From: VRUE01 sp963703175
GTDB taxonomy: Bacteria > Actinomycetota > Thermoleophilia > Solirubrobacterales > 70-9
Direction: 5' to 3'
DNA: 64,000 nt
Assembly: GCA_963703175.1 (NCBI GenBank)
Contig: OY969794.1
Span: 2,418,001-2,482,000 of the forward strand
Shown piece by piece: positions 24,662-33,491 of this stretch. The notes below the pieces were generated by a model, which had not been told where the DNA came from, ran no database searches, and saw only the letters and a list, made by a program, of their open reading frames with translations. Each line of letters opens with the position of its first letter. The stretch's first letter is position 1. A program made the translations under genes and the position numbers.

Positions 24662-25462
24662 ATGTTCGATTCGGGGGTCGGGGGGCTCACCGTGCTCCAC
24701 GAGTGCCTGGTCTCACTCCCCGAGGAGGATTTCGTCTATCTCGGTGACACGGCCATGTTTCCCTACGGGACCCGCGATCCGTTGCTCTTGCGGGAGCGGA
24801 TCCGGGAGATCGCGACGTTGCTGTTGCGCGATGGCGGCGCCAAGTTATTGGTGATCGCCTGCAATACGGCGACCTCGATCGGCACGGACGTGGCACGCGA
24901 GGTCGCGGCGGAGCACGGGGTGGAAGTGGTTCCGGTGGTCGAGCCACAGGCCGAGATCGCCGCTGCGATCACCGAGAGCGGTCGAGTCGGCGTGCTGGCG
25001 ACCCCGAACACGGTCGCAAGCGGCGCCTACAAGCGCGCCCTGGAGACTCAGGGGCGAGCGCTGACGGTCACCGAGGTCGAGGCGCCGGACCTGGCGCCGT
25101 TCATCCAGGACGGTTCGCCGTTCGATCGGGGGGTTCTAGAGATGGCCCGTGCCTACTGCGCGCCGCTCAAGCGCGCCGAGATCGACACGCTGATTCTCGG
25201 CTGCACCCACTACCCGTTGGTTGCGCCGATGCTGCAACGCATCCTCGGTCGCGACGTGCGCCTGGTCAGCGGCGGACACGCCGTAGCCGCGGCGGCGCAG
25301 CGCACGCTCGAGGGCGCCGGTCTGGCCCGCCCTGCCGACGGCGAGGGCGAGTACCGCTTCCTCTGTAGCGGCGATGTCGATTCGTTCCGCGATCTGGGCA
25401 CGCGCTTCCTCCAAATGCCCCTCGGAGAAGTCCAGCGTGTTGACATCTCCGGGCATCGCTGA
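24662..25462 (+). CDS. murI: Glutamate racemase
   Basis: MurI makes D-glutamate for peptidoglycan. Landmarks are intact: DSGVGGLTVLHE at the N-terminus, YLGDTAMFPYGTRD, CNTAT with the first catalytic cysteine, and GCTHYPL with the second. The only usable start is ATG 24662, giving 266 residues. The family's usual first strand (PIA before the MFDSG) is encoded just upstream, in frame but with no ATG, GTG or TTG, so the protein may begin slightly short or use a rare start. Confidence 0.92.
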   Translation: MFDSGVGGLTVLHECLVSLPEEDFVYLGDTAMFPYGTRDPLLLRERIREIATLLLRDGGAKLLVIACNTATSIGTDVAREVAAEHGVEVVPVVEPQAEIAAAITESGRVGVLATPNTVASGAYKRALETQGRALTVTEVEAPDLAPFIQDGSPFDRGVLEMARAYCAPLKRAEIDTLILGCTHYPLVAPMLQRILGRDVRLVSGGHAVAAAAQRTLEGAGLARPADGEGEYRFLCSGDVDSFRDLGTRFLQMPLGEVQRVDISGHR

Positions 25463-25572
25463 GCTTTCTCCTCCGAGAATCTTCAGAGACGGCACTTTCT
25501 CCACCCACGCGTGCGCTCACGCCTGGGAGTGTTCCTCCCATGACGACAACAATTACATCCGGCAATACCGTA

Positions 25573-25578
25573 TATACT
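25573..25578 (+). promoter_or_regulatory. Possible -10 box of vapBC
   Basis: TATACT at 25573-25578 lies seven bases before the preferred vapB start (GTG 25585), as expected for a leaderless transcript. The overlapping GTATATAC is self-complementary and could be an operator half for the RHH antitoxin. No clear -35 box is seen at the ideal distance. Confidence 0.35.
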
Positions 25579-25584
25579 CATCCC

Positions 25585-25812
25585 GTGGCCAAGGTGATGA
25601 TCTCGATGCCCGACGACCTGCTCGACCGCCTCGATGCCCAGGCGCGTGCCAACCGCGAGACGCGCAGCGGTTTCCTGCGCCGGCTCGCCGAGCGCGAGCT
25701 GGAGCCCGACGAGGCTAGGCGTCGCAAAGAGATCGAAGATCTGCTCGGCCCTCCCCTCAGCATGGGCGGAGAATCGGCCAGGCTGATCCGCGAAGACCGC
25801 GAATCGCACTGA
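25585..25812 (+). CDS. vapB: Ribbon-helix-helix antitoxin, VapB-like
   Basis: A 75-residue protein beginning VAKVMISMPDDLLDRLDAQA, the usual start of RHH-type VapB antitoxins, followed by a helix with NRETRSGFLRRLAERELE. The C-terminal third should wrap the toxin. A longer form from ATG 25540 (15 more residues) is possible, but a promoter-like TATACT sits between the two starts. It is followed after two bases by the PIN toxin. Such antitoxins usually repress their own operon. Confidence 0.75.
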   Translation: MAKVMISMPDDLLDRLDAQARANRETRSGFLRRLAERELEPDEARRRKEIEDLLGPPLSMGGESARLIREDRESH

Positions 25813-25814
25813 TC

Positions 25815-26219
25815 GTGCTCCTGCTCGACGCGGGCGTCTGGGTGGCGGCCAAAGATGCAGACGACCGTTATTTCGAGGCTGCTCGGCAGCTGGTCGTCGG
25901 TACCAACCGGCCGGTCGCCGCGCTGGACCTCACTCTCTATGAGACCGCAAATGTGGTTGGCACCCGCTGGGGGGAGCCCGAGGAGGCCCGAAGGCTTTGC
26001 CGTTCGATCGTCGCGCGCTGTGGCGATCGCCTGGTGAATGTCGATGTGGACCTGATTGCTTCGGCCGTCGGAGTGGCCGCTGAGCATGGCCTCACCGCCT
26101 ACGACGCCGCTTACGTCGCCGCGGCCCGCCGCCAGGGCTGGACCCTGGTCAGCGCCGACATCGTCGATCTGGTTTCCAAGGAGCTAGCGGTGGCGCCCGA
26201 CGCCGCCGTCTACCCTTAG
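25815..26219 (+). CDS. vapC: PIN-domain toxin, VapC-like ribonuclease
   Basis: A 134-residue PIN-domain protein starting at GTG 25815. Acidic catalytic residues are in place: Asp in LLLDAGVWVAA, Glu in LYETANVV, Asp in LTAYDAAYVAAARRQ and Asp in LVSADIVDL. VapC toxins cut tRNA or rRNA when the antitoxin is lost. The pair stands next to murI and yqeY, with no sign of a mobile element around it. Confidence 0.85.
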   Translation: MLLLDAGVWVAAKDADDRYFEAARQLVVGTNRPVAALDLTLYETANVVGTRWGEPEEARRLCRSIVARCGDRLVNVDVDLIASAVGVAAEHGLTAYDAAYVAAARRQGWTLVSADIVDLVSKELAVAPDAAVYP

Positions 26220-26224
26220 GGCGA

Positions 26225-26656
26225 ATGAACGTTCTCGAGCAGGTACAGGCCGACGTCCGCACCGCGATGAAAGCGGGCGAGCGCGAGCGCGCCGCGGCGC
26301 TGCGGATGATCGTCGATTCGCTGCAGCAGGACGCCAAGCTGGGCAAGGGCGACGAGGTCGCTGTGCTGCAGCGCGAGCGCAAGAAGCGGCTCGAGGCCGA
26401 GGATGCCTACCGCGAGGCGGATCGGACCGAGCAGGCGAGTGCCGAGCGCTTCGAGGCCGAGCTGATCGAGGCCTACTTGCCGGCGCAGCTGTCCGACGAG
26501 GAGCTGGCTGAGCTCGTCGATGCGGCGATCGCCGAGACCGGCGCCACCGAGCAAAAGCAGATGGGACAGGTGATGTCAGCGCTGATGTCAAAGGTTGGCG
26601 GAAGGGCCGATGGCAAGCGGATCAGCACGGCGGTGCGAGAGAAACTTGGCTCGTAG
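26225..26656 (+). CDS. GatB/YqeY domain protein
   Basis: A 143-residue protein of the YqeY family, related to the tail domain of the amidotransferase subunit GatB. It shows the standard blocks: AMKAGERERAAALRMIVDSLQ, RKKRLEAEDAYREADR, FEAELIEAYLPAQLSDEEL and MGQVMSALMSKVGGRADGKRIS. Function as a free protein is unsettled. The stop overlaps the TTG start assigned to phoH. Confidence 0.9.
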   Translation: MNVLEQVQADVRTAMKAGERERAAALRMIVDSLQQDAKLGKGDEVAVLQRERKKRLEAEDAYREADRTEQASAERFEAELIEAYLPAQLSDEELAELVDAAIAETGATEQKQMGQVMSALMSKVGGRADGKRISTAVREKLGS

Positions 26657-27623
26657 GCAGCTGACCCTCGACAACACCGTGGCCGCCGAGTTGGCTGGCT
26701 CTGAGGATGCGGTCCTGAGGGCGCTGCGTGGCCATCTCGATTGCGACTTCCACCTGCGCGGCAACGTCCTCACTCTGGACGGTGACTCGTCCGACGTGCA
26801 GACTGCCGCGACAGTGGTCGACGAGCTGGTCGACCTGATCGAGCAGGGGCACGAGGTGGCCCCGGGGACGATCGAAGCGGTCACGGGAGCGCTCGACGCA
26901 CACGAGAGTCCGGCCGAAATCCTCGAGGACGTCGTCTGGCGGCACCGCAACACCAAGGTGGCGCCGAAGACGCTCAACCAGAAACGCTACGTCGACTCGA
27001 TCCGCAATCAGACGATCACCTTCGGCATCGGTCCTGCCGGCACCGGCAAGACCTTTCTCGCGGTCGCGATGGCGGCGCACGCCCTGGCCGAGCGCGAAGT
27101 GCAGCGGATCATCCTCACCCGTCCCGCGGTCGAGGCAGGCGAGCGGCTCGGCTTCCTGCCGGGAGACATCCAGGCCAAGGTCGACCCATACCTGCGGCCG
27201 CTCTTCAACGCGCTCTTCGACATGCTCGATCCCGACCGCGTCAACGGCTACTTCGAGCGCGGGGTAATCGAGGTGGCACCGCTCGCCTTTATGCGTGGGC
27301 GTACGCTTAATGACTCCTTCGTAATCCTCGACGAGGCGCAGAACACCAGCCCTGAGCAGATGAAGATGTTCCTCACCCGCCTCGGCTTCAACTCGCGCAT
27401 GGTCGTCACCGGCGACGTCACCCAGATCGATCTGCCAACCGATCAGCGCTCCGGCCTGGTCGTCGTCCGCGACATCCTCAGCGAGGTCCAGGACATCTCC
27501 TTTGTCCGCTTCGGCAACGAGGACGTCGTTCGTCACAAGCTGGTGCAGCGGATCGTCGCGGCCTATGGCGAGCATGCCGAGCGTCAGCAGGGCGAGCAGC
27601 CGCCGGCGCCAGATGGGAGTTGA
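26646..27623 (+). CDS. phoH: PhoH-like ATPase
   Basis: A 325-residue P-loop protein starting at TTG 26646 (no ATG or GTG fits; a longer in-frame start would lie inside yqeY). Walker A is GPAGTGKT (about 129-136) and Walker B is VILDEAQN, followed by MKMFLTRLGFNSRMVVTGDVTQIDLP. PhoH/YbeZ pairs with the RNase YbeY, encoded directly downstream, in rRNA processing and ribosome quality control. The downstream order ybeY-era supports this. Confidence 0.93.
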   Translation: MARRQLTLDNTVAAELAGSEDAVLRALRGHLDCDFHLRGNVLTLDGDSSDVQTAATVVDELVDLIEQGHEVAPGTIEAVTGALDAHESPAEILEDVVWRHRNTKVAPKTLNQKRYVDSIRNQTITFGIGPAGTGKTFLAVAMAAHALAEREVQRIILTRPAVEAGERLGFLPGDIQAKVDPYLRPLFNALFDMLDPDRVNGYFERGVIEVAPLAFMRGRTLNDSFVILDEAQNTSPEQMKMFLTRLGFNSRMVVTGDVTQIDLPTDQRSGLVVVRDILSEVQDISFVRFGNEDVVRHKLVQRIVAAYGEHAERQQGEQPPAPDGS

Positions 27624-27978
27624 CCTCTCTGACGTGCCGCTCGACTTGCGCGACGCGGTCGCCGCAGCGCTGGTGGCTGGCGGCGTTGCCGACGGCCACC
27701 TGGCCGTGGAGCTGGTCGACGCGGAGCGGATTCGTGGGCTCAATCGCGAGCACCGCGGCAAGGACAAGCCGACCGATGTGCTCTCGTTCCCGCTCGACGG
27801 CGCCGGGCCGATCGCCGGTCCGCGCGAGCTCGGGGACGTTGCGATCTGTCCTGAATACTGCTCCGACGTCGTCGAGGCCGCGGTTCACGGCACGCTCCAC
27901 CTCTGCGGCATGGATCATGAGGTCGACGAGGGCGAGATGCTTGCCGTCCAGGACCGCGTGATGGCGGGACTGCGATGA
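27613..27978 (+). CDS. ybeY: Endoribonuclease YbeY (16S rRNA maturation)
   Basis: A 121-residue metal-dependent RNase. The zinc-binding motif HGTLHLCGMDH is intact (residues about 96-106), and KDKPTDVLSFPLD is the other family block. The protein starts at ATG 27613, inside phoH, and its stop overlaps the era start by four bases. YbeY matures the 3' end of 16S rRNA together with PhoH. Confidence 0.93.
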   Translation: MGVDLSDVPLDLRDAVAAALVAGGVADGHLAVELVDAERIRGLNREHRGKDKPTDVLSFPLDGAGPIAGPRELGDVAICPEYCSDVVEAAVHGTLHLCGMDHEVDEGEMLAVQDRVMAGLR

Positions 27979-28868
27979 CCCGGTCCGGCTTCGTCGGTCT
28001 CGCCGGTCGACCGAATGTCGGCAAGTCGACCCTGGTCAACGCGATCGTCGGCAGTCGTGTGGCGATCGTCTCGATGCGCCCGCAGACTACGCGCCGCGCG
28101 ATCCGCGGAATCGCCACCGACACCGAAGCCGGCCACCAGCTCGTCCTCATCGACCTGCCCGGAGTGCAGAAGCCACGTGATGTGTTGACCGAGCGCATGC
28201 AGAAGCGGGTCGAGCGCGAGCTCGCCGACTCCGACCTGGCCCTGCTGGTCGTCAACGGCGAGCAGGGGATCGGAGCCGGTGATCGCTTCATCGCCCGCGC
28301 CCTGCTCGGCGCCAACCGTGCGCTGCCGACGATCTGCGCGGTCAACAAGGTCGACACAGTCGGTCCGAACGAGCTTGTTCCGGTTCTTTCCGAGGCGGCC
28401 GAGCTGGAGGGCGTCGACGAGGTCTTCCCGATTAGCGCCCGTAGCGGCGAGGGATTGGATCAGCTGGTCGAGCGGCTCAACGAGCTCGTCCCCGAGGGTC
28501 CCTATCTCTACCCACCGGAGGATCACAGCGACCAGCCGGGAGAGACGATGTTGGCCGAGTTGATCCGCGAGCAGGTGCTGAATCGAACCCGGGACGAGAT
28601 TCCACACTCGGTTGAGGTGCAGGTCACCGAGCTCGATCAGCGCGAGGACGGCCTGATCACTGTTCAGGCCGAGGTTTGGGCCGAGACTGAGTCACAGAAG
28701 GGCATCCTGATCGGCAAGGGCGGCGCCAAGATCGGCGAGGTCGGCTTCGCCGCGCGCCGCTCGCTCGAAGGTGAGCTGGGGGCAAAGGTCCACCTCGACC
28801 TTCAGGTCCGCGTCCGCCGTCGCTGGCGCCGCGACGAGGGACTCTTGGATCGCCTCGGCATCGAGTAA
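27975..28868 (+). CDS. era: GTPase Era
   Basis: A 297-residue GTPase for 30S assembly and 16S 3'-end processing. G1 is GRPNVGKST, G3 is DLPG (residues near 55), G4 is NKVD. The C-terminal KH domain is complete: EVQVTELDQREDGLI and KGGAKIGEVGFAARRSLEGELGAKVHLDL. It follows ybeY, as in many bacteria. Confidence 0.96.
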   Translation: MTRSGFVGLAGRPNVGKSTLVNAIVGSRVAIVSMRPQTTRRAIRGIATDTEAGHQLVLIDLPGVQKPRDVLTERMQKRVERELADSDLALLVVNGEQGIGAGDRFIARALLGANRALPTICAVNKVDTVGPNELVPVLSEAAELEGVDEVFPISARSGEGLDQLVERLNELVPEGPYLYPPEDHSDQPGETMLAELIREQVLNRTRDEIPHSVEVQVTELDQREDGLITVQAEVWAETESQKGILIGKGGAKIGEVGFAARRSLEGELGAKVHLDLQVRVRRRWRRDEGLLDRLGIE

Positions 28869-28881
28869 CTACGATGCGCTG

Positions 28882-29493
28882 ATGTTTCCCGAGGTGAAAT
28901 TCGACGAGCGCGGCTTGGTGCCTTGCGTGGCACAGGACTTCGCCAGCGGCGAGGTGCTGACGCTCGCCTATGCGAACGAGGAGTCGTTGAGGCTCACGGT
29001 CGAGACAGGGGAGATGCACTTTTATAGCCGCTCGCGTGAGCAGATCTGGAGGAAAGGCGAAGAGTCCGGCCATGTATTACGGCTGAAGCAATTGCGCTAC
29101 GACTGCGATGGGGATGCGATCGTTGCCCTGGTCGAGCCGACTGGCCCTGCTTGCCACACCGGGGAGCGTTCCTGCTTTTACCGAGAGCTCGGCGGCGAGG
29201 CGCCGGCGCCGGTTCCGCATGAGGCTCTCGCCGTCCTACAGCGCACCCTGCGCAGTCGGGCGGCGGAGCGGCCGGCGGGCAGCTACACCGTGCAGCTTCT
29301 CGACAATCCGCAGCTGATCGGCGAGAAGGTTGAAGAGGAGGCCGAGGAGGTGGTACGCGCTGCGCGTGAAGAGTCCGACGAGCGCGTCGCCGAAGAGGCC
29401 GCCGATTTGCTCTACCACCTCAGCGTCTTACTGGCCTCGCGCGAGGTGCCCCAGGCGGCCGTGATGGAGATCCTCAATGGCCGTCGCGGCTAA
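28882..29493 (+). CDS. hisI: Bifunctional phosphoribosyl-AMP cyclohydrolase / phosphoribosyl-ATP pyrophosphatase (HisIE)
   Basis: A 203-residue fusion catalysing two steps of histidine synthesis. The HisI part (about 1-110) has MHFYSRSREQIWRKGE and the metal-binding DCDGD and ACHTGERSCFY motifs. The HisE part (about 120-200) has EKVEEEAEEVV and EEAADLLYHLSVLLA. It starts at ATG 28882; a longer frame is a shadow of era. It overlaps trpE by 17 bases, coupling histidine and tryptophan genes. Other his genes are not in the window. Confidence 0.94.
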   Translation: MFPEVKFDERGLVPCVAQDFASGEVLTLAYANEESLRLTVETGEMHFYSRSREQIWRKGEESGHVLRLKQLRYDCDGDAIVALVEPTGPACHTGERSCFYRELGGEAPAPVPHEALAVLQRTLRSRAAERPAGSYTVQLLDNPQLIGEKVEEEAEEVVRAAREESDERVAEEAADLLYHLSVLLASREVPQAAVMEILNGRRG

Positions 29494-30988
29494 CACGTCT
29501 GAACTGCGGGTCGAACCTAGCCTCGATGGCGCGCGCGAGCTCGCCGCTGAGGGCAACGTCGTTCCTGTGCGCACACGCTTTGTCGACGATTGCGAGACGC
29601 CCGTCTCCGCCTTCCTCAAGCTGCGCGCCGGCGAGCCCGAGGGGGCGCCCTGCTTTCTGCTCGAGTCGGCTGAGCAGGGTCAGGTCGGGCGCTATTCCTT
29701 TGTCGGTATCCGCCCCCGCTCGATCCTGCGCTGGAGCGACGGGGTGCTGAGCGACACGGGAGGGGAGGAGTGCGAGGCGTCCGATCCCTACGCCGCGGTC
29801 GCCCAGAGCCTCAGCCGTTTCCAGCTCGCCCCGGTCGAGGACCTGCCGCCGTTTGCCGGCGGCGCGGTCGGTTTCTTTGGCTATGACCTGGTGCGCACGG
29901 TGGAGCCGCTCGGCGAACCCAATCCCGACCCGCTCGGTCTCCCCGATATGGCGCTGATGATCACCGACGTGCTGCTCGTATTCGACCACCTGCGCCACGA
30001 GCTGACGATTATGTCCTGCGCCTTTGCCGACGACGAGGGCGGGATTGACACTGCCTATGAGCGCGCAGTGGCGACGATCGCCGAGGTGCGCGAACGCCTG
30101 CGCGGCGCGGTGCCGGCGCCAGAGCATCCGGTGGTCGCTGAGCCACCGCACTTCGAATCCGGCATGGAGCGCGAGGAGTTTGAAGCGGCGGTCGAGCGGA
30201 TCGTCGAGTACGTCCACGCAGGTGACGCCTTCCAGGTCGTCCCCTCGCAGCGCTTCTCCGCACCCGCACCGGTCGAGGCGTTTTCGGTTTATCGCGGCCT
30301 GCGTGCGGTCAATCCTTCTCCCTACATGTACTTCCTCGAGTTCGGCGACTTCCAGATTGCCGGCGCCTCGCCCGAGCCGCTGGTCAAGGTGCAGGGACGA
30401 CGGGTGGAGACGCGGCCGATCGCCGGCACCTACCCGCGTGGCAGCGACGAGGAGGACGACCGCCGCCTTGCCGAGCGCCTCGTCAACGACCCCAAGGAGC
30501 GGGCCGAGCACGTGATGCTGGTCGACCTTGGCCGCAACGACCTCGGCCGCGTCTGCGAGTACGGCTCGATCAGCGTCGACGAGCTAATGGTGGTTGAGAC
30601 CTACTCGCACGTCCTCCACATCGTCAGCCAGGTCTCGGGGAGGCTGCGCGAGGGAGTGGGGGCGATGGACGTGCTGCGCTCGGCGCTACCCGCCGGCACC
30701 CTCTCCGGTGCGCCCAAGGTACGGGCGATGCAGATCATCGACGAGCTCGAGCCGGTCAAGCGTTGCTCCTACGGCGGTGCGATCGGCTACCTCTCTTGGA
30801 ATGGCGACCTCGACACGGCGATCCACATCCGCACCGTCGTCGTCAAGGACGGTCAGGTCCACGTCCAGGCGGGAGGCGGCACCGTCGCCGACGCCAAGCC
30901 GGCCTACGAGTACAACGAGTCGGTCAACAAGGCCAAGGCGGTCTTCCGCGCGGTCGAGCTGGCCTGCGAGCAGCCGGACTGGCCTTGA
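29477..30988 (+). CDS. trpE: Anthranilate synthase component I
   Basis: A 503-residue chorismate-using enzyme and the first step of tryptophan synthesis. The C-terminal catalytic domain is complete: QVVPSQRF, RPIAGTYPRG, EHVMLVDLGRNDLGRV, and PAGTLSGAPKVRAMQIIDELE. An N-terminal feedback-binding region (ESAEQGQVGRYSFVG) is present, so tryptophan inhibition is plausible. It starts at ATG 29477. The order trpE-G-D-C follows with short gaps. Confidence 0.95.
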   Translation: MAVAANTSELRVEPSLDGARELAAEGNVVPVRTRFVDDCETPVSAFLKLRAGEPEGAPCFLLESAEQGQVGRYSFVGIRPRSILRWSDGVLSDTGGEECEASDPYAAVAQSLSRFQLAPVEDLPPFAGGAVGFFGYDLVRTVEPLGEPNPDPLGLPDMALMITDVLLVFDHLRHELTIMSCAFADDEGGIDTAYERAVATIAEVRERLRGAVPAPEHPVVAEPPHFESGMEREEFEAAVERIVEYVHAGDAFQVVPSQRFSAPAPVEAFSVYRGLRAVNPSPYMYFLEFGDFQIAGASPEPLVKVQGRRVETRPIAGTYPRGSDEEDDRRLAERLVNDPKERAEHVMLVDLGRNDLGRVCEYGSISVDELMVVETYSHVLHIVSQVSGRLREGVGAMDVLRSALPAGTLSGAPKVRAMQIIDELEPVKRCSYGGAIGYLSWNGDLDTAIHIRTVVVKDGQVHVQAGGGTVADAKPAYEYNESVNKAKAVFRAVELACEQPDWP

Positions 30989-30996
30989 GGAGAGCG

Positions 30997-31557
30997 ATGC
31001 GGATTCTCGTCATCGATAACTACGACAGCTTCACCTACAACCTCGTCCAGTACCTGGGTGAGCTGGGCGGGGAGATCGAGGTGGTGCGCAATGACCGCGC
31101 CGAGGTCGGCGAGCTGCTCGAGCGCGGTGCCGAGCGCCTCGTCGTTTCACCGGGGCCTTGCACGCCCGCCGAGGCCGGCATCTCGGTCGAGGCGATTCGC
31201 TCCTTCGCCGAGGCGGGAACACCGGTACTTGGCGTCTGCCTGGGTCACCAGTCGCTGGTCGAGGCGTTTGGCGGACGCACCGTGCAGGGGGAGCCGATCC
31301 ACGGCAAGGAGGCCGAGGTTAGCCACGACGGGCGGGCGATCTACACCGGCGTGCCCAGCCCTTTGGTGGCCGGCCGCTACCACTCACTGGTCGCCGACCC
31401 GGACCTGCCTGACGAGTTGGAGCAGAGCGCCAGCTTCGGCGATGTCGTGATGGGCGTCCGCCACCGCGAGCTGCCGGCAGAGGGCGTCCAGTTCCACCCA
31501 GAGTCGGTGCTGACCCCGCAGGGCAAACACCTGCTGAAGAACTTCCTCGAGGACTGA
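30997..31557 (+). CDS. trpG: Anthranilate synthase glutamine amidotransferase
   Basis: A 186-residue class I amidotransferase that supplies ammonia to TrpE. The triad is visible: Cys in GVCLGHQ, and His and Glu in VQFHPESVLT. DNYDSFTYNLVQYL is the standard start. It begins at ATG 30997, with GAGGAGAG just upstream. The same subunit could also serve folate synthesis (PabA), as no second copy is in view. Confidence 0.94.
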   Translation: MRILVIDNYDSFTYNLVQYLGELGGEIEVVRNDRAEVGELLERGAERLVVSPGPCTPAEAGISVEAIRSFAEAGTPVLGVCLGHQSLVEAFGGRTVQGEPIHGKEAEVSHDGRAIYTGVPSPLVAGRYHSLVADPDLPDELEQSASFGDVVMGVRHRELPAEGVQFHPESVLTPQGKHLLKNFLED

Positions 31558-31560
31558 CGG

Positions 31561-32589
31561 ATGCCCAACGACATCGTCACCAGGGCGATCGATGCAGTCT
31601 GCAGCGGCGACCACCTGACGTCCGACCACGCGGCGGCGGTACTCGCCGAGATCATGGAGGGGCGTACTGAGGAGGTGCAGACGGGCGCCTTCCTGATCGC
31701 GCTGCGGGCGAAGGGCGAGACGGTGCCCGAGCTCGTCGGCTTGGCGCGGACGATGCGCTCGCTGGCCGCCGCGGTCGAGACCTCGCGCGAGGACCTCGTC
31801 GACACTGCTGGTACCGGTGGCGGCCCCTCGACCTTCAACGTTTCGACCACGGCGGCGCTTGTCGCCGCCGGCGCTGGCTGCGCGGTCGCCAAGCACGGCA
31901 ATCGCTCCAGCACCAGCCGCTGCGGCTCGGCCGATTTGCTGGAGGCGCTCGGGGTCAATATCGAGCTCGATCCAGCCCAAGTCGGCCAGTGCATCGACGA
32001 GGTCGGCTTCGGCTTCATGTTCGCCCCTCGCCATCACGCCGCAATGGCCCATGTCGTGCCAGTGCGCAAGGCGCTCGGCGTGCGCACGATCTTCAACTTC
32101 CTGGGGCCACTGACCAACCCTGCCGGGGCTGAGCGTCAGCTGCTCGGCGTCTCCGATCGTCACTACCAAGAGACGATTGCCGAGGCGCTGGTCGGTTTGG
32201 GCAGTGTGCGGGCGATGGTCGTCGCCGCCGAGGACGGGGTCGATGAGCTCTCGATCTCGGCTCGCACTCGGGTAATCGAGGTCGCCGAGGATCGCACCGC
32301 GGAGTGGTTCGTCGAACCGGGCGAGTTCGGCCTATCCGCGGCGGACCTCGAGCAGGTCGCCGGCGGAAGCCCCGAGGAGAACGCCGCTGCCTCGCGCGCG
32401 GTGTTGGTGGGGGAGCGCGGTCCCCGCCGCGATCTGGTCCTGCTCAACGCCGGCGCGGCGATCTACGTCGGTGGGCTTGCCGTCAGCCTCGGTGACGGGG
32501 TCGAGAAGGCCGCGGCGGCAATTGACAGCGGCGCTGCAAGTGAGTTGCTCGACCGTCTGATTGCAACGACCGCCCGGTTGGCCGGCTAG
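31561..32589 (+). CDS. trpD: Anthranilate phosphoribosyltransferase
   Basis: A 342-residue enzyme that adds phosphoribosyl to anthranilate. Key blocks are DTAGTGGGPSTFNVST (PRPP and metal binding), KHGNRSSTSRCGSADLLEALG, FMFAPRHHAAM and TIFNFLGPLTNPA. It starts three bases after the trpG stop. Confidence 0.95.
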   Translation: MPNDIVTRAIDAVCSGDHLTSDHAAAVLAEIMEGRTEEVQTGAFLIALRAKGETVPELVGLARTMRSLAAAVETSREDLVDTAGTGGGPSTFNVSTTAALVAAGAGCAVAKHGNRSSTSRCGSADLLEALGVNIELDPAQVGQCIDEVGFGFMFAPRHHAAMAHVVPVRKALGVRTIFNFLGPLTNPAGAERQLLGVSDRHYQETIAEALVGLGSVRAMVVAAEDGVDELSISARTRVIEVAEDRTAEWFVEPGEFGLSAADLEQVAGGSPEENAAASRAVLVGERGPRRDLVLLNAGAAIYVGGLAVSLGDGVEKAAAAIDSGAASELLDRLIATTARLAG

Positions 32590-32620
32590 TTGGGCCGTCT
32601 CGTCTAGGCTTCCTCTCTAA

Positions 32621-33427
32621 GTGGGAATGATTGAGCAGCTGATTGCCGCGGCGCGCGCAGGGGTGGAGGAACGACGCGCCCAGACGCCGCAGGCGGATCT
32701 CGAGTCGCGGTTGCATGCACGCGGCGACGACCGACCGTTCAGCGAGGCCTTGGTCCGGCCCGGCCTCTCGGTCATCGCCGAGTTCAAGCGGCGCTCGCCG
32801 AGTGCGGGTGAGATCTCCGATTCGGCGATCGTCGCCGATCAGGTTGGCGCCTATGAGCGTGGTGGAGCGGCGGCGCTCTCGGTGCTCACCGACGAACTTC
32901 ATTTCGGTGGCACGCTCGAGGATCTGCGCGGTGCTCGTGCTGCGTGCAGTCTGCCGATTCTGCGCAAGGACTTCATCGTTGACCCCTACCAGCTGCTCGA
33001 GGCCGCGGTAAATGGCGCCGACGCGGTATTGCTGATTGCCAGGGCGCTCGACGACGTCGAGCTTGGCGAGATGTACGAGGCGGCGCGAGGTTTGGACCTC
33101 GACTGCCTGGTCGAGGTCCACGACGGCGGGGAGCTGGAGCGGGCATTACAGCTCGATGCCGAGGTGATTGGGATCAACAACCGCAACCTCGATCAGGGCA
33201 ACGTCGATGTATCCACTACCTACGAGCTGATGCCGGATGTGCCGGCAGGTAAGACGGTTGTCGCCGAGAGCGGTATCTCCACCAGGGCCGAGCTTGAGGA
33301 GCTTGAGCGGGTGGGGGTCGACGCGGTCTTGATCGGCTCGGCGTTGATGAGCGCCGCCGATCCAGAGGCGCTGACCCGGGAGTTGACCGGGGTCGACGAA
33401 GGCACCCGCGAGCACCACCTTCCCTAG
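32621..33427 (+). CDS. trpC: Indole-3-glycerol-phosphate synthase
   Basis: A (beta/alpha)8 enzyme of up to 268 residues that closes the indole ring. It shows FKRRSPSAGEIS, ALSVLTDELHFGG, LPILRKDFIVDPYQLLEA and the phosphate site ESGIS...LIGSALM. The start is GTG 32621 or ATG 32627 two codons on. The next gene is an HtrA-type protease, so the remaining trp genes (F, B, A) are separated from this one. Confidence 0.95.
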   Translation: MGMIEQLIAAARAGVEERRAQTPQADLESRLHARGDDRPFSEALVRPGLSVIAEFKRRSPSAGEISDSAIVADQVGAYERGGAAALSVLTDELHFGGTLEDLRGARAACSLPILRKDFIVDPYQLLEAAVNGADAVLLIARALDDVELGEMYEAARGLDLDCLVEVHDGGELERALQLDAEVIGINNRNLDQGNVDVSTTYELMPDVPAGKTVVAESGISTRAELEELERVGVDAVLIGSALMSAADPEALTRELTGVDEGTREHHLP

Positions 33428-33491
33428 GCCGTTCGGCCGCTCCGCTCATTTTTAGAAGAACTTTGAAGAGCCCCTCCATCATCGTTTGTCG

